From assembly GCA_013153475.1 (NCBI GenBank), contig JAADEJ010000041.1, positions 1 to 43,350 of the forward strand: DNA of 43,350 nt. The letters are read 5' to 3'. A program made the translations under genes and the position numbers. The notes beneath the pieces were generated by a model. That model worked only from the letters and a program-made list of their open reading frames with translations, ran no database searches and was not told the DNA's origin. This document shows, piece after piece, positions 15,523 to 22,743 of this stretch; the first letter of the stretch is position 1, and every line of letters starts with the position of its first letter. This DNA comes from Campylobacterota bacterium (GTDB lineage Bacteria > Campylobacterota > Campylobacteria > Campylobacterales > Hydrogenimonadaceae).

Positions 15523-16082
15523 GGACGGTCTCCTTTGGATGGTTTGGGGGGAAATTTGGCGAGCACTTCGTTGACGACGCGCTGGATATAGGCCCGACGT
15601 TCCTGCGGGGTATCGAAGTCATGCAGGCGGTCGACGGCGATGCCCCGCCAGAAGATGGTGTTTTGACGTGGGGTGACGGCATCGAGAATGAAGCGCCCCT
15701 CGTTCCAGGTGTATTCCCGCTCCACGGGAACGGCCATGCCGTACCCGTAGAAGGGCCGGTAGGGATAAAGACCGATCATCTGGTAGTCGGTTACCACCTG
15801 TCGTTTTTCCGTGATGTCCAGGTGGAAAACCATAAAGAAGTCGGCATGTTCCCGATCCGTGACGCGGTATCCTTTGGCCTTCATAGTCTCTTCGATGGCC
15901 CGTTTGAAGCGCTGTTGCGCCAGGGAAAGGATGTCGTTGTCGCTTTTGGGATAGAGCACGGCCACCGAATGGAGTTTCCCGAAAGGGAAGTCGGGATTGT
16001 AGTCGCTTTTGACCTGCAGGGTGGAACATCCCGTCGCAATGAGCAGGATGAAAACAAAAAAGAGGGTGTAAAGTCTGGACAT
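15519..16082 (-). CDS. DUF4136-type lipoprotein (second of three paralogues)
   Basis: A 187-residue lipoprotein with signal and lipobox ATGC (FVFILLIATGCSTL). The same scheme as its neighbours is visible: FGKLHSVAVLYPKSDND, KGYRVTDREHADFFMVFHLD, then TPQERRAYIQRVVNEVLAKFPPK. Sequence similarity to the other two copies is low but the order of motifs is the same, pointing to old duplications. AAAGGAGAGG lies just before the ATG, ten bases after the stop of the upstream paralogue. Confidence 0.85.
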   Translation of the reverse strand: MSRLYTLFFVFILLIATGCSTLQVKSDYNPDFPFGKLHSVAVLYPKSDNDILSLAQQRFKRAIEETMKAKGYRVTDREHADFFMVFHLDITEKRQVVTDYQMIGLYPYRPFYGYGMAVPVEREYTWNEGRFILDAVTPRQNTIFWRGIAVDRLHDFDTPQERRAYIQRVVNEVLAKFPPKPSKGDRP

Positions 16083-16092
16083 GGCCTCTCCT

Positions 16093-16620
16093 TTAGGGTT
16101 TGGGCGGAAATCGCCGCAACAGTTTTTCGACCGCTTGATAGAAAAAACGGGCCCGCTCCTCGGGCGTTTTGAAATCGGGCAGCTTCTCGAAAAGCGAGGC
16201 GCTCCAGAAGATACGGCGATGACGGTTGTCGATCATATCAAGACGCAAAGAGAGCTTGTCTTCGGTGGGGGTGACGGAGGTGCCCAAACCGCCCCCGCCG
16301 TGGGGACCGTAACTGCCGACGCCGAACCCGAAACTGATATGTGACGGAACGTCCTGCACGATCATCCCGTCGATACGGGCGGTGAAGTCGCCGGGAGGAT
16401 CGGGTCGGTAGCCCTTCTCTTTAAGCAGTACCGTGACCGCCCGCCGAACCCGGCGCATATCGAGAGGAGGGAGTTTCGCGTCGAGTTTCTCGGTTACGGT
16501 GAATGTCGCGACCGATTCGGGACGAAAAGCGGGATCGTAATCGACATCGACCTGCGGTTTGGCGCAACCGCTTATCATCAGCAGAATCGTGGTGGCGGTT
16601 AAAAGGATTTGGACAAACAT
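16093..16620 (-). CDS. DUF4136-type lipoprotein (first of three paralogues)
   Basis: Exported lipoprotein with lipobox ISGC (TATTILLMISGCAKP). DUF4136-like blocks are FRPESVATFTVTEK, EKGYRPDPPGDFTARIDG, and TPEERARFFYQAVEKLLRRFPPK. A Gly-rich stretch (GFGVGSYGPHGGGGLG) lies in the middle. I start at ATG 16618-16620 (175 residues) because the lipoprotein signal begins there; an in-frame extension runs back into the upstream gene. A consensus TATAAT ends exactly seven bases before this ATG and no ribosome site precedes it, so the mRNA is probably leaderless. Confidence 0.83.
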   Translation of the reverse strand: MFVQILLTATTILLMISGCAKPQVDVDYDPAFRPESVATFTVTEKLDAKLPPLDMRRVRRAVTVLLKEKGYRPDPPGDFTARIDGMIVQDVPSHISFGFGVGSYGPHGGGGLGTSVTPTEDKLSLRLDMIDNRHRRIFWSASLFEKLPDFKTPEERARFFYQAVEKLLRRFPPKP

Positions 16621-16632
16621 GGGCGTATTATA
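16620..16632 (-). promoter_or_regulatory. Promoter giving a probable leaderless mRNA (DUF4136 operon)
   Basis: TATAAT at 16632-16627, then ACGCCC, then ATG. With usual spacing transcription would begin at the A of the start codon. The element lies just after the stop of the upstream lipoprotein gene. Confidence 0.55.
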
Positions 16633-16634
16633 TC

Positions 16635-16922
16635 CTACCCTCCGAACCTGCCGCGACTCATCCATATCTCCGTTTCGATATCCCCGTAGCATCGGTCATA
16701 TCCGTTGTGCCACCCCTCTTTGTAGAGAGGGTCGTCTTTTAGGGTTTTATCCAAAACCTTATAGTCGGCCAGGTTGTTCTCCCACCACTTTTCGGCGCTT
16801 CGACAACCGTCCCGATACCCTTTGGCGTAATGGGGCGGCTGCGCGTCGAGCCACTGCCGGGAGTGGGCACATCCGCCAAGCAGGAGAGTGAATAGCGCTG
16901 TATTTATGATAATTTTTTTCAT
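16635..16922 (-). CDS. Small lipoprotein, unknown function
   Basis: A 95-residue lipoprotein with signal and lipobox LGGC (NTALFTLLLGGCAHS). The mature part holds two related segments, YAKGYRDGCRSAEKWW and YKEGWHNGYDRCYGD, each with the Y-x-x-G-x-x-x-G pattern and a cysteine, so an internal duplication and possibly a disulfide are suggested. I do not recognise a family. It heads a run of four lipoprotein genes. A TATAAT lies seven bases before the ATG with no ribosome site. Confidence 0.75.
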   Translation of the reverse strand: MKKIIINTALFTLLLGGCAHSRQWLDAQPPHYAKGYRDGCRSAEKWWENNLADYKVLDKTLKDDPLYKEGWHNGYDRCYGDIETEIWMSRGRFGG

Positions 16923-16934
16923 GAAGTAATTATA
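16922..16934 (-). promoter_or_regulatory. Promoter giving a probable leaderless mRNA (95-residue lipoprotein)
   Basis: TATAAT (16934-16929), TACTTC, then ATG at 16922. The spacing is identical to that before the downstream DUF4136 gene. Confidence 0.55.
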
Positions 16935-16955
16935 CGCAAAATTGTTAGCGAATGG

Positions 16956-17783
16956 TTAACGGGATAAAAGGGCACGCAACCCCTCCAGGCCCCCCAGGGG
17001 GATACCCGCGCCGAGTTGGGGGTCGATCTGCGGTTCACGGGGATTGATGCGAATCAAAAAGGCCCCCAGGCGCTCGGCGATCGCCTCGCCGGTATGCCGC
17101 ACCGTGGGCACGGCGGTGCCCGCGCCGATCTCCACGATACACAGGCGCAGGTTTTCGTCGGCGACCCGGCGCAAAAAGGCCTCAAAGCGGGCCTCCTGCG
17201 CTTGCGTTCGGCTTGCGTCCCACCCCCAGTCGCCAAACATCAGGATATTGGGGCGGGCGGTGGCGCCGCATTGGGGGCAGTGGGGCCAATCCAGGGCCCT
17301 GAAGCGCGCCATGTCAACGGGAACCGTCACCCCGTCGGCGCGCCAAATGCCGGCGTCACAGCGTGTACATTGAAGGTGGTGAATGGAGCCGTGGCACTCG
17401 ACAATCCGATCCTCGTCAAAGCCCGCCTTTTGAAACTGGCCGTCGACGTTGGAGGTAAAGAGAAACCACGCCTGGCGCTTTTGGGCCTGTTGCAAAAGGA
17501 GACTAAACCCTTCGTGGGGTTGAGTAGTACGGTAAAGGTGGAGGCGGTGGCCGTAAAAGGCCCAGGCCAGGGCGGGGTCTTCCTCAAACCAGCGGGGGTT
17601 GGCCAACTCCGCGAAGCTCAGCCCCAGCCGTCTGGCTTCGGGGTAGGCCCGCCAGAACCCTTCGTTGCCGCGAAAGTCGGGCAGGCCCGAGTCGACACCC
17701 ATGCCGGCGCCGGCGGTAATCAGCAGGGCGTCGGCTTGTAAAAAACGCCTTTTGACCTCTTGGGGTATCTTCATGGTTTGCAT
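16956..17783 (-). CDS. Sirtuin, NAD-dependent protein deacylase
   Basis: SIR2-family enzyme removing acyl groups from lysines using NAD. The NAD-binding GAGMGVDSGLPDFRG (residues 25-39), TSNVDGQF, and the catalytic His131 in VECHGSIHHLQC are present. The zinc site is formed by CTRC (139-142) and a later CPQC. At 275 residues it is somewhat longer than E. coli CobB. The first ATG (17783) lies exactly seven bases after an extended -10 TGCTACAAT and has no ribosome site; a second ATG follows three codons later. It is divergent from amrS. Confidence 0.9.
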   Translation of the reverse strand: MQTMKIPQEVKRRFLQADALLITAGAGMGVDSGLPDFRGNEGFWRAYPEARRLGLSFAELANPRWFEEDPALAWAFYGHRLHLYRTTQPHEGFSLLLQQAQKRQAWFLFTSNVDGQFQKAGFDEDRIVECHGSIHHLQCTRCDAGIWRADGVTVPVDMARFRALDWPHCPQCGATARPNILMFGDWGWDASRTQAQEARFEAFLRRVADENLRLCIVEIGAGTAVPTVRHTGEAIAERLGAFLIRINPREPQIDPQLGAGIPLGGLEGLRALLSR

Positions 17784-17798
17784 AACTTGATTGTAGCA
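17783..17798 (-). promoter_or_regulatory. Extended -10 giving a probable leaderless sirtuin mRNA
   Basis: TGCTACAAT (17798-17790), then CAAGTT, then ATG. The predicted transcription start coincides with the A of the start codon. Confidence 0.55.
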
Positions 17799-17814
17799 TA
17801 AACTTAAATTTTTC

Positions 17815-17843
17815 TTGACACCTTGGGTAAAAAGGGGTAAAAT
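17815..17843 (+). promoter_or_regulatory. Consensus sigma-70 promoter of amrS
   Basis: TTGACA (17815-17820), a 17-base spacer and TAAAAT (17838-17843). This is the closest match to the housekeeping consensus in the window. Transcription would start near 17850, some 34 bases before the amrS ATG. Confidence 0.75.
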
Positions 17844-17883
17844 TGAGTGGAGTAATATAAAGAAAATTTACAAGGTTGTTGAA

Positions 17884-18873
17884 ATGAGATATTTCAAAAA
17901 GGAGGAGAACGGGCGGATTGTCTGTCTGCTTTGCCGCCACTACTGCCGCTTGAAAGAGGGGCAGACGGGTCTATGCGGCGTCAACAAAAACGACGGGGGC
18001 GCGCTGGAAAACCTCGTTTACGGCCATCCGAGCGCGCTGAATGTCGACCCGGTGGAGAAAAAACCCCTCTACCACTTTCTACCCGGCTCCGCCACGCTCT
18101 CGTTTGGGACCGTGGGGTGTAACTTTCAATGCCCCTTTTGCCAAAACTGGCAGATCTCCCAGACGGCGCGGGTGGATGAGGAGGTGAGGGTTTTGCCCCG
18201 ACAGATGGTCTCTTTGGCCCTGGCGCACCGTTGCGGGGTCCTGGCCTATACCTACAACGAGCCCACCGTTTTTTACCCCTATGCCAGGGATGTGGGGTAC
18301 CTGGCCAAAGAGAAGGGGCTCAAAAACATTTTTGTCACCAACGGTTTTGAGAGCGTGGAAGTGTTGGAGGATATGGGCGGCTGGGTAGACGGGGCCAACG
18401 TGGATCTCAAATCGTGGGATGAGGGGTACTACAAACGTCGGCTCAAAGGGGGGCTTGAGGCGGTCAAAGAGAGCCTGCGCAGAATGGTGGCGGCGGGCAT
18501 CTGGGTGGAGGTGACCACCCTGTTGATCGAGGGGGTGAATGACGATGAGAAGAGCCTGGAAGAGATGGCTGATTTTATCGCCGGGGAGCTGGGACGGCAC
18601 GTGCCGTGGCACTTGAGCGCCTTTCACCCCGATTACAAGATGACCGACCGTCCCGCCACCGCTTTGGCTACTTTGCAAAAAGCCGAAGAGATCGCCAAAA
18701 AGGCGGGGCTTTACTATGTCTATTTGGGTAACGTGCCCGTATCGGCGCATACCGACTGTCCCGGGTGCGGAAAAAGGGTGATAGAGCGGCGCGGATTTAG
18801 AGTGGAAACCAACCGGCTGGCAGACGGGTGTTGTCCGCACTGCGGCCGGAAAATCGAGGGGGTATGGTCATGA
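17884..18873 (+). CDS. amrS: AmmeMemoRadiSam system radical SAM enzyme
   Basis: Radical SAM protein of the widespread AmmeMemoRadiSam system, whose chemistry is still poorly known. The 4Fe-4S-binding CxxxCxxC is in GCNFQCPFCQNWQIS. An N-terminal cysteine cluster (CLLCRHYCRLKEGQTGLCGV) and a C-terminal pair of CxxC knuckles (CPGCGK and CCPHCGR) are as in AmrS proteins. I start at ATG 17884 (329 residues), where the family N terminus begins. Its stop overlaps the amrB start by four bases. The AmrA partner (AMMECR1 domain) is not in the window. Confidence 0.93.
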   Translation: MRYFKKEENGRIVCLLCRHYCRLKEGQTGLCGVNKNDGGALENLVYGHPSALNVDPVEKKPLYHFLPGSATLSFGTVGCNFQCPFCQNWQISQTARVDEEVRVLPRQMVSLALAHRCGVLAYTYNEPTVFYPYARDVGYLAKEKGLKNIFVTNGFESVEVLEDMGGWVDGANVDLKSWDEGYYKRRLKGGLEAVKESLRRMVAAGIWVEVTTLLIEGVNDDEKSLEEMADFIAGELGRHVPWHLSAFHPDYKMTDRPATALATLQKAEEIAKKAGLYYVYLGNVPVSAHTDCPGCGKRVIERRGFRVETNRLADGCCPHCGRKIEGVWS

Positions 18874-19673
18874 ACGCAAGACGCGAAGCCGTGGTGGCCG
18901 GGCAGTTCTACCCGGCCGATGAGAAGGAACTTCAACGCTATTTTGAGACCTTTAACGACTGGTTGCGAAAGCGGGTGCCGTCCGCCAGGAAGCTGGCTAT
19001 CAAAACCCGGGCGGTCTTGGTGCCCCACGCGGGGTACGTTTACAGCGGTTTTACCGCCAACGCCGCCTACCGACTGCTCAAAAACGCCGATTTGAAGCGG
19101 GTGCTGGTGATCGGCCCCAGCCACCGGGTCTATCTGCCGGGTACCAGCGTGGGTATGTTTGACGCCTACGCCACGCCGCTTGGGGCGCTCAAAGGCGACA
19201 CGGCGCTGGCTAAAGAGATAGCGGAGCGGTTCGGTTTGGGGTTTTATCCCGACGCCCACGCCGAGCACAGTACCGAGACGCAGTTTCCCTTTTTGAAATA
19301 TTACCTGCCGGATGTGAACACGGTGGAGCTGGTCTACGGCGATGAACGGCCCCAAAAGCTGGCCGACGTGATTGGCTGGGCCCTGCGAGATGAGAAGACG
19401 GGCGTGGTGATCAGTACCGACCTAAGCCATTTTTATTCTCTTGCCGAGGCCAAACGGCTTGACGGCGTCTGTCTTGAGGCGGTGGCTGAGCTGGATGTAA
19501 CCAGACTGCGTGAGGGGTGCGAGGCGTGCGGAAAGATCGGCATGGAGGCGATGATGGAAGCCGCCAAAGCGCTTGGCATGGAGCCGCTGGTACTCGACTA
19601 CCGCACCAGCGCCGACGCAAGCGGCGACGAAAGCAGGGTGGTGGGGTATATGAGTGCCGCTTTTTTAGGGTAG
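18870..19673 (+). CDS. amrB: AmmeMemoRadiSam system protein B (MEMO-like)
   Basis: MEMO-family protein related to class III extradiol dioxygenases. Conserved His-containing blocks are VVAGQFYPAD, VPHAGYVYSG, IGPSHRV, EHSTETQFPFL and STDLSHFYS. The ATG at 18870 overlaps the amrS stop (ATGA); an ATG two codons earlier is nearer to the GAGGGGG ribosome site, so the product is 267 or 269 residues. It acts with AmrS, probably in the cytoplasm; substrate unknown. Confidence 0.92.
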   Translation: MNARREAVVAGQFYPADEKELQRYFETFNDWLRKRVPSARKLAIKTRAVLVPHAGYVYSGFTANAAYRLLKNADLKRVLVIGPSHRVYLPGTSVGMFDAYATPLGALKGDTALAKEIAERFGLGFYPDAHAEHSTETQFPFLKYYLPDVNTVELVYGDERPQKLADVIGWALRDEKTGVVISTDLSHFYSLAEAKRLDGVCLEAVAELDVTRLREGCEACGKIGMEAMMEAAKALGMEPLVLDYRTSADASGDESRVVGYMSAAFLG

Positions 19674-19697
19674 AATAGAGGCAAAAAAGGAGCGAAG

Positions 19698-20030
19698 ATG
19701 AGACGCGTGTTGATAGGGTTGATAGCGATCATGATGGCGGGCCAGTTGTGGGCGGACCGGCTTAGAAGCACCACCGTCGCCTGCCCCGATGTCAAAACCC
19801 TCAAGGCGTTGGAGCGGCTGTCGGGCGATTTCAAGGCCAAAAACCTTTTTATCCTTCAGCACGGGTGCGAGGTGCTCACCCCCAAAGACGCCATTCATGT
19901 TTTGGAGCCGGATGATACCTGTTGCGGGGTCTACTACCGTATCCAGGTGGACGCGTCGGGCGATATTTTGTATGTCAAGAAGTTCTCGGTGATCGTGGAG
20001 CAGTCCGACGGCAACGTAATCCGCTTTTAA
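19698..20030 (+). CDS. Small exported protein with four cysteines, unknown function
   Basis: A 110-residue protein with a clear Sec signal (MRRVLIGLIAIMMAGQLWA). The mature part has cysteines in TVACPD, QHGCEV and DDTCCGVYY, so disulfides in the periplasm are plausible. AAGGAG lies six bases before the ATG. It follows amrB by 24 bases and may belong to that operon. I do not recognise a family. Its stop overlaps that of the convergent tcdA (TTAA). Confidence 0.65.
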   Translation: MRRVLIGLIAIMMAGQLWADRLRSTTVACPDVKTLKALERLSGDFKAKNLFILQHGCEVLTPKDAIHVLEPDDTCCGVYYRIQVDASGDILYVKKFSVIVEQSDGNVIRF

Positions 20031-20668
20031 ATCTCGCCCAGCAGGCGGCGCACGGCCACGGAGCAGAGGGTCAGCCCGAAGGCGCCCGTGACGGCCACGA
20101 AGCTCCCTTTTGTCGTGCATCGCGGCGTTTCGGGGCTGAAAACCGCCGGGTAGCGCCCCTTGAAACGGCGCTTTTTGAGCTCATTGCGGATTTTGCGCGC
20201 AAAAGGATCGCCGTGGGTCTTGAAGATGGGGGCCACCTCAATGAGGGTGGGGTCCACTTTTTTGGCGCTTCCGGTGGCGCTGATGAGTTTGGGCCACACC
20301 TTTTGGGCCAGGGCGATCTTGGCGCCGATATCGTCGATGGCGTCAATGACAAGATCGTACGGCGTAAAGTCAAACCTCTCCACCCACGCCGGGTCGATTT
20401 TGGCCTCCAGGGGCGTGACGCCGGGGTAGCGGTCGGCCAGGTGCGCCGTTTTGCTCTCGCCAATCGCTTCGGCGCCGATCTGGCGGTTTTGGTTGGTCTC
20501 ATCAAACGTGTCGTAATCGACGATGGTGATGTCGGTGACGCCGGAGCGGTAGAGGCAGTCCAGGCAGAAACCGCCCACGCCCCCGACACCCAGCAAAAGA
20601 ACCTTGGCCTTTCGCAGGCGCGCGAACGCCTCGTCGCCCAAAAGCTCACGGCACCGGGCGTATCTCAC
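20027..20668 (-). CDS. tcdA: tRNA threonylcarbamoyladenosine dehydratase (ThiF/E1-like)
   Basis: ATP-dependent enzyme of the ThiF/E1 superfamily; TcdA cyclises t6A at position 37 of ANN-reading tRNAs. The nucleotide site VLLLGVGGVGGFCLDCL, the DYDTFDETNQNRQ motif and the C-terminal RCTTKGSFVAVTGAFG are diagnostic. It is shorter than E. coli TcdA (about 213 versus 268 residues), as in related bacteria. Two GTG starts are possible: 20674, or 20668, which overlaps the surE stop as GTGA and has GAGG at a better distance; I chose the latter. Confidence 0.88.
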   Translation of the reverse strand: MRYARCRELLGDEAFARLRKAKVLLLGVGGVGGFCLDCLYRSGVTDITIVDYDTFDETNQNRQIGAEAIGESKTAHLADRYPGVTPLEAKIDPAWVERFDFTPYDLVIDAIDDIGAKIALAQKVWPKLISATGSAKKVDPTLIEVAPIFKTHGDPFARKIRNELKKRRFKGRYPAVFSPETPRCTTKGSFVAVTGAFGLTLCSVAVRRLLGEI

Positions 20669-21447
20669 AGCCACGCCTCAAGAGACTCAAGGTCTGTGTA
20701 ACTGGTTAGATCGAGTTGGATGGGGGTCAGGCTGACATATCCGGCCTTGATCGCCTCAAAGTCGCACATCATCTCTTCATCCTTGACCCAACGAAGCGGG
20801 TGCAGGCCCAGCCAGTAGTACTCTTCGCCCCTGGGGTTGCGGTGAACCTGCGCGTCGTTGCCGTAGAGCCGAAAGCCCGCTTTGGTAACCTTGACCCCCC
20901 GGCACTCGGAGGGTCTCAGCGGCGGGACGTTGATATTGAGAAAGCGGCGCTCTGGCAGGGGAAAACCGCCCTCAAGGATCTTTTTACACACCCTAAAAGC
21001 GGTCTCTTTGGCCAGCTCATACCCCAACTCGTCCACCTGCCGGCAACCGTGCGAGCCGCACACCTGGCTGACGGCCACGGCGGGGATACCCTGCAAGACT
21101 GCCTCCATCGCCGCTGAAGCGGTGCCGGAGTAGGTGATATCCTCGCCCATGTTGGCCCCTTTGTTGATGCCGCTGACCACCAGGTCGGGCAAAGAGCGCT
21201 CGTCAAAAAGGGCGTGTTTGGCCAGGTAGACGCAGTCGGAGGGGGTGCCGTCGTCAAGCTTGAACCAGTCATCGTCCACCGCCACGAAGCGCAGGGGTCG
21301 GGTGAGGGTGAGGCTGTGGCCGCAGGCCGATTTCTCGGTAGAGGGCGCTACTACCGTCACGTGCCCCAATGGGCGTAACGCCTCTACCAGGGCCCGCAGT
21401 CCCGCCGATTCATAGCCGTCGTCGTTGGTTACCAGAATTCTTTTCAC
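20665..21447 (-). CDS. surE: 5'/3'-nucleotidase SurE
   Basis: Metal-dependent survival protein that dephosphorylates nucleoside monophosphates. The N-terminal ILVTNDDGYESAGLRALV carries the metal-binding Asp pair; VSGINKGANMGEDITYSGT is the second signature. I start at GTG 21445-21447 with GAGAGAGG just upstream, giving 260 residues; an upstream in-frame extension crosses the divergent promoter and is unlikely. tcdA follows with overlap. Confidence 0.95.
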   Translation of the reverse strand: MKRILVTNDDGYESAGLRALVEALRPLGHVTVVAPSTEKSACGHSLTLTRPLRFVAVDDDWFKLDDGTPSDCVYLAKHALFDERSLPDLVVSGINKGANMGEDITYSGTASAAMEAVLQGIPAVAVSQVCGSHGCRQVDELGYELAKETAFRVCKKILEGGFPLPERRFLNINVPPLRPSECRGVKVTKAGFRLYGNDAQVHRNPRGEEYYWLGLHPLRWVKDEEMMCDFEAIKAGYVSLTPIQLDLTSYTDLESLEAWL

Positions 21448-21474
21448 GCCTCTCTCCCCAAAACGGTTTGCGCA

Positions 21475-21480
21475 ATTATA
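21475..21480 (-). promoter_or_regulatory. -10 element of surE
   Basis: TATAAT on the minus strand, predicting a start near 21468 and a leader of about 20 bases with a good ribosome site. It lies only 17 bases from the -10 of the divergent gene, so the two promoters are back to back. Confidence 0.5.
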
Positions 21481-21497
21481 GCGAAGGGGAGGGTGGG

Positions 21498-21511
21498 TAT
21501 AATAGCGCTTA
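21498..21511 (+). promoter_or_regulatory. -10 element of the thioredoxin-NHL gene, probably leaderless
   Basis: TATAAT (21498-21503), then seven bases, then ATG at 21511. No ribosome site lies between. Transcription would begin at or one base before the start codon. Confidence 0.5.
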
Positions 21512-22743
21512 TGGTAAGAACCCCCGACATTGATGAGTGTATCGATCTTTATACCCGCAGGCCGCTGGGCAAAAGCCCCAAAAAGCGCCTTGTGCACTTT
21601 ATGACGGGCGGGTGTGTCAACTGCGCCCGACTGCTCCGCAAACTGCGCGCTTTCGCCCTGCCCGATGATGTGGAGGTCGTGACGGTGCATACGGCCAAGT
21701 TTGACGCCGAGGCGCGGGAGGATTATGTTCGGCGGTTGGCCCAAAATTACCGGATTGACACCCCTCTGATCCATGACGCCGAGCGCAAACTGGCCGACGC
21801 CTTTGCTTTAAAAGCGTGGCCCACGCTGGTGCTCGTCTCGCCCGACGGGTACGAGTTGGGGCGTGCCGCGGGAGAGGATGCGCCCGAAAAGCTCTTTCAA
21901 AGGGATTGCGAAACGCCAAAGAGCGCTTTGCGTGAGGGCGTGGTTTGCGCCGTGACGGCCTGGGAGGAGGGGTTGGCGGTAGGGTACGGCGGCGGGGTGG
22001 TCGTGCTTGATAGCGCCGGGCGAAGGCTTTTTGCGTTGGAAGGGTTCGCGGAGCCGGGCGGTTTGGCGGTGGCGGGCGGACGGCTTTATGTGAGTGACCG
22101 CGCGGAAGGTAGCGTGACGGCGGTGGATTTGGCCACAAAATCACGGCGCCTTCTGGCCCGCCATCTTCGCTCACCGGCGGGATTGACACACGCGGGCGGG
22201 GCGCTTTTTGTGGCCGAGTCGGGCGCGCACCGGATTGTGCGGGTGGAGGCGTCGGGCGCGCGTGTCTATGCCGGTTTGGGGTTTGAGGGGCTTAGGGAAG
22301 GATCTGCCCTGGGTGAGGCCCTTTTTGCCCAGCCCGAAGACGTGGCGTGGCTGGACGGGGCGCTCTGGACGGTCGATGCCGAAGGGAGCGCTTTGCGAAA
22401 AATTGAGAACGGGCGGGTGAGCACGCCGGTGGGATGGGATCTTTTTACCTGGGGCGACAGAGACGGCGTGGGCGAGGAGGTTTTGCTTCAGCATCCCCAG
22501 GGGCTTTGCGCCGGGGTAGGGGGGTGCGGCAACCACCGCCTCTTTATCGCCGATACCTACAACGGCAAGATCAAGGCTTACGACCCCTTGACCGGCCGGG
22601 TGATGACGGTGGCCAAGGATCTGGCCTATCCCGTGGGCGTGGCCAAACGGGGGTGTTCGCTCTATATCGCTCTATCCGCGCACAGGGAGATCGCCCGCCT
22701 GGATCTTGCCACATTCCAATTAGAAAGGATCAGACTGCCGTGA
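21511..22743 (+). CDS. Thioredoxin-fold plus NHL-repeat protein (NHLRC2-like)
   Basis: A 410-residue protein combining two modules. Residues about 20-130 form a thioredoxin-like domain with the active-site motif GGCVNCARLL and the cis-Pro segment KAWPTLVLVSPDG. The rest is a propeller of NHL-type repeats, such as PGGLAVAGGRLYVSDRAEGS, PAGLTHAGGALFVAESGAHR and PQGLCAGVGGCGNHRLFIAD. This order resembles NHLRC2-type proteins. No signal peptide is visible, so a cytoplasmic site is likely. Its stop overlaps the lpxB start. Function unknown; thiol redox activity is inference from CxxC. Confidence 0.8.
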   Translation: MVRTPDIDECIDLYTRRPLGKSPKKRLVHFMTGGCVNCARLLRKLRAFALPDDVEVVTVHTAKFDAEAREDYVRRLAQNYRIDTPLIHDAERKLADAFALKAWPTLVLVSPDGYELGRAAGEDAPEKLFQRDCETPKSALREGVVCAVTAWEEGLAVGYGGGVVVLDSAGRRLFALEGFAEPGGLAVAGGRLYVSDRAEGSVTAVDLATKSRRLLARHLRSPAGLTHAGGALFVAESGAHRIVRVEASGARVYAGLGFEGLREGSALGEALFAQPEDVAWLDGALWTVDAEGSALRKIENGRVSTPVGWDLFTWGDRDGVGEEVLLQHPQGLCAGVGGCGNHRLFIADTYNGKIKAYDPLTGRVMTVAKDLAYPVGVAKRGCSLYIALSAHREIARLDLATFQLERIRLP

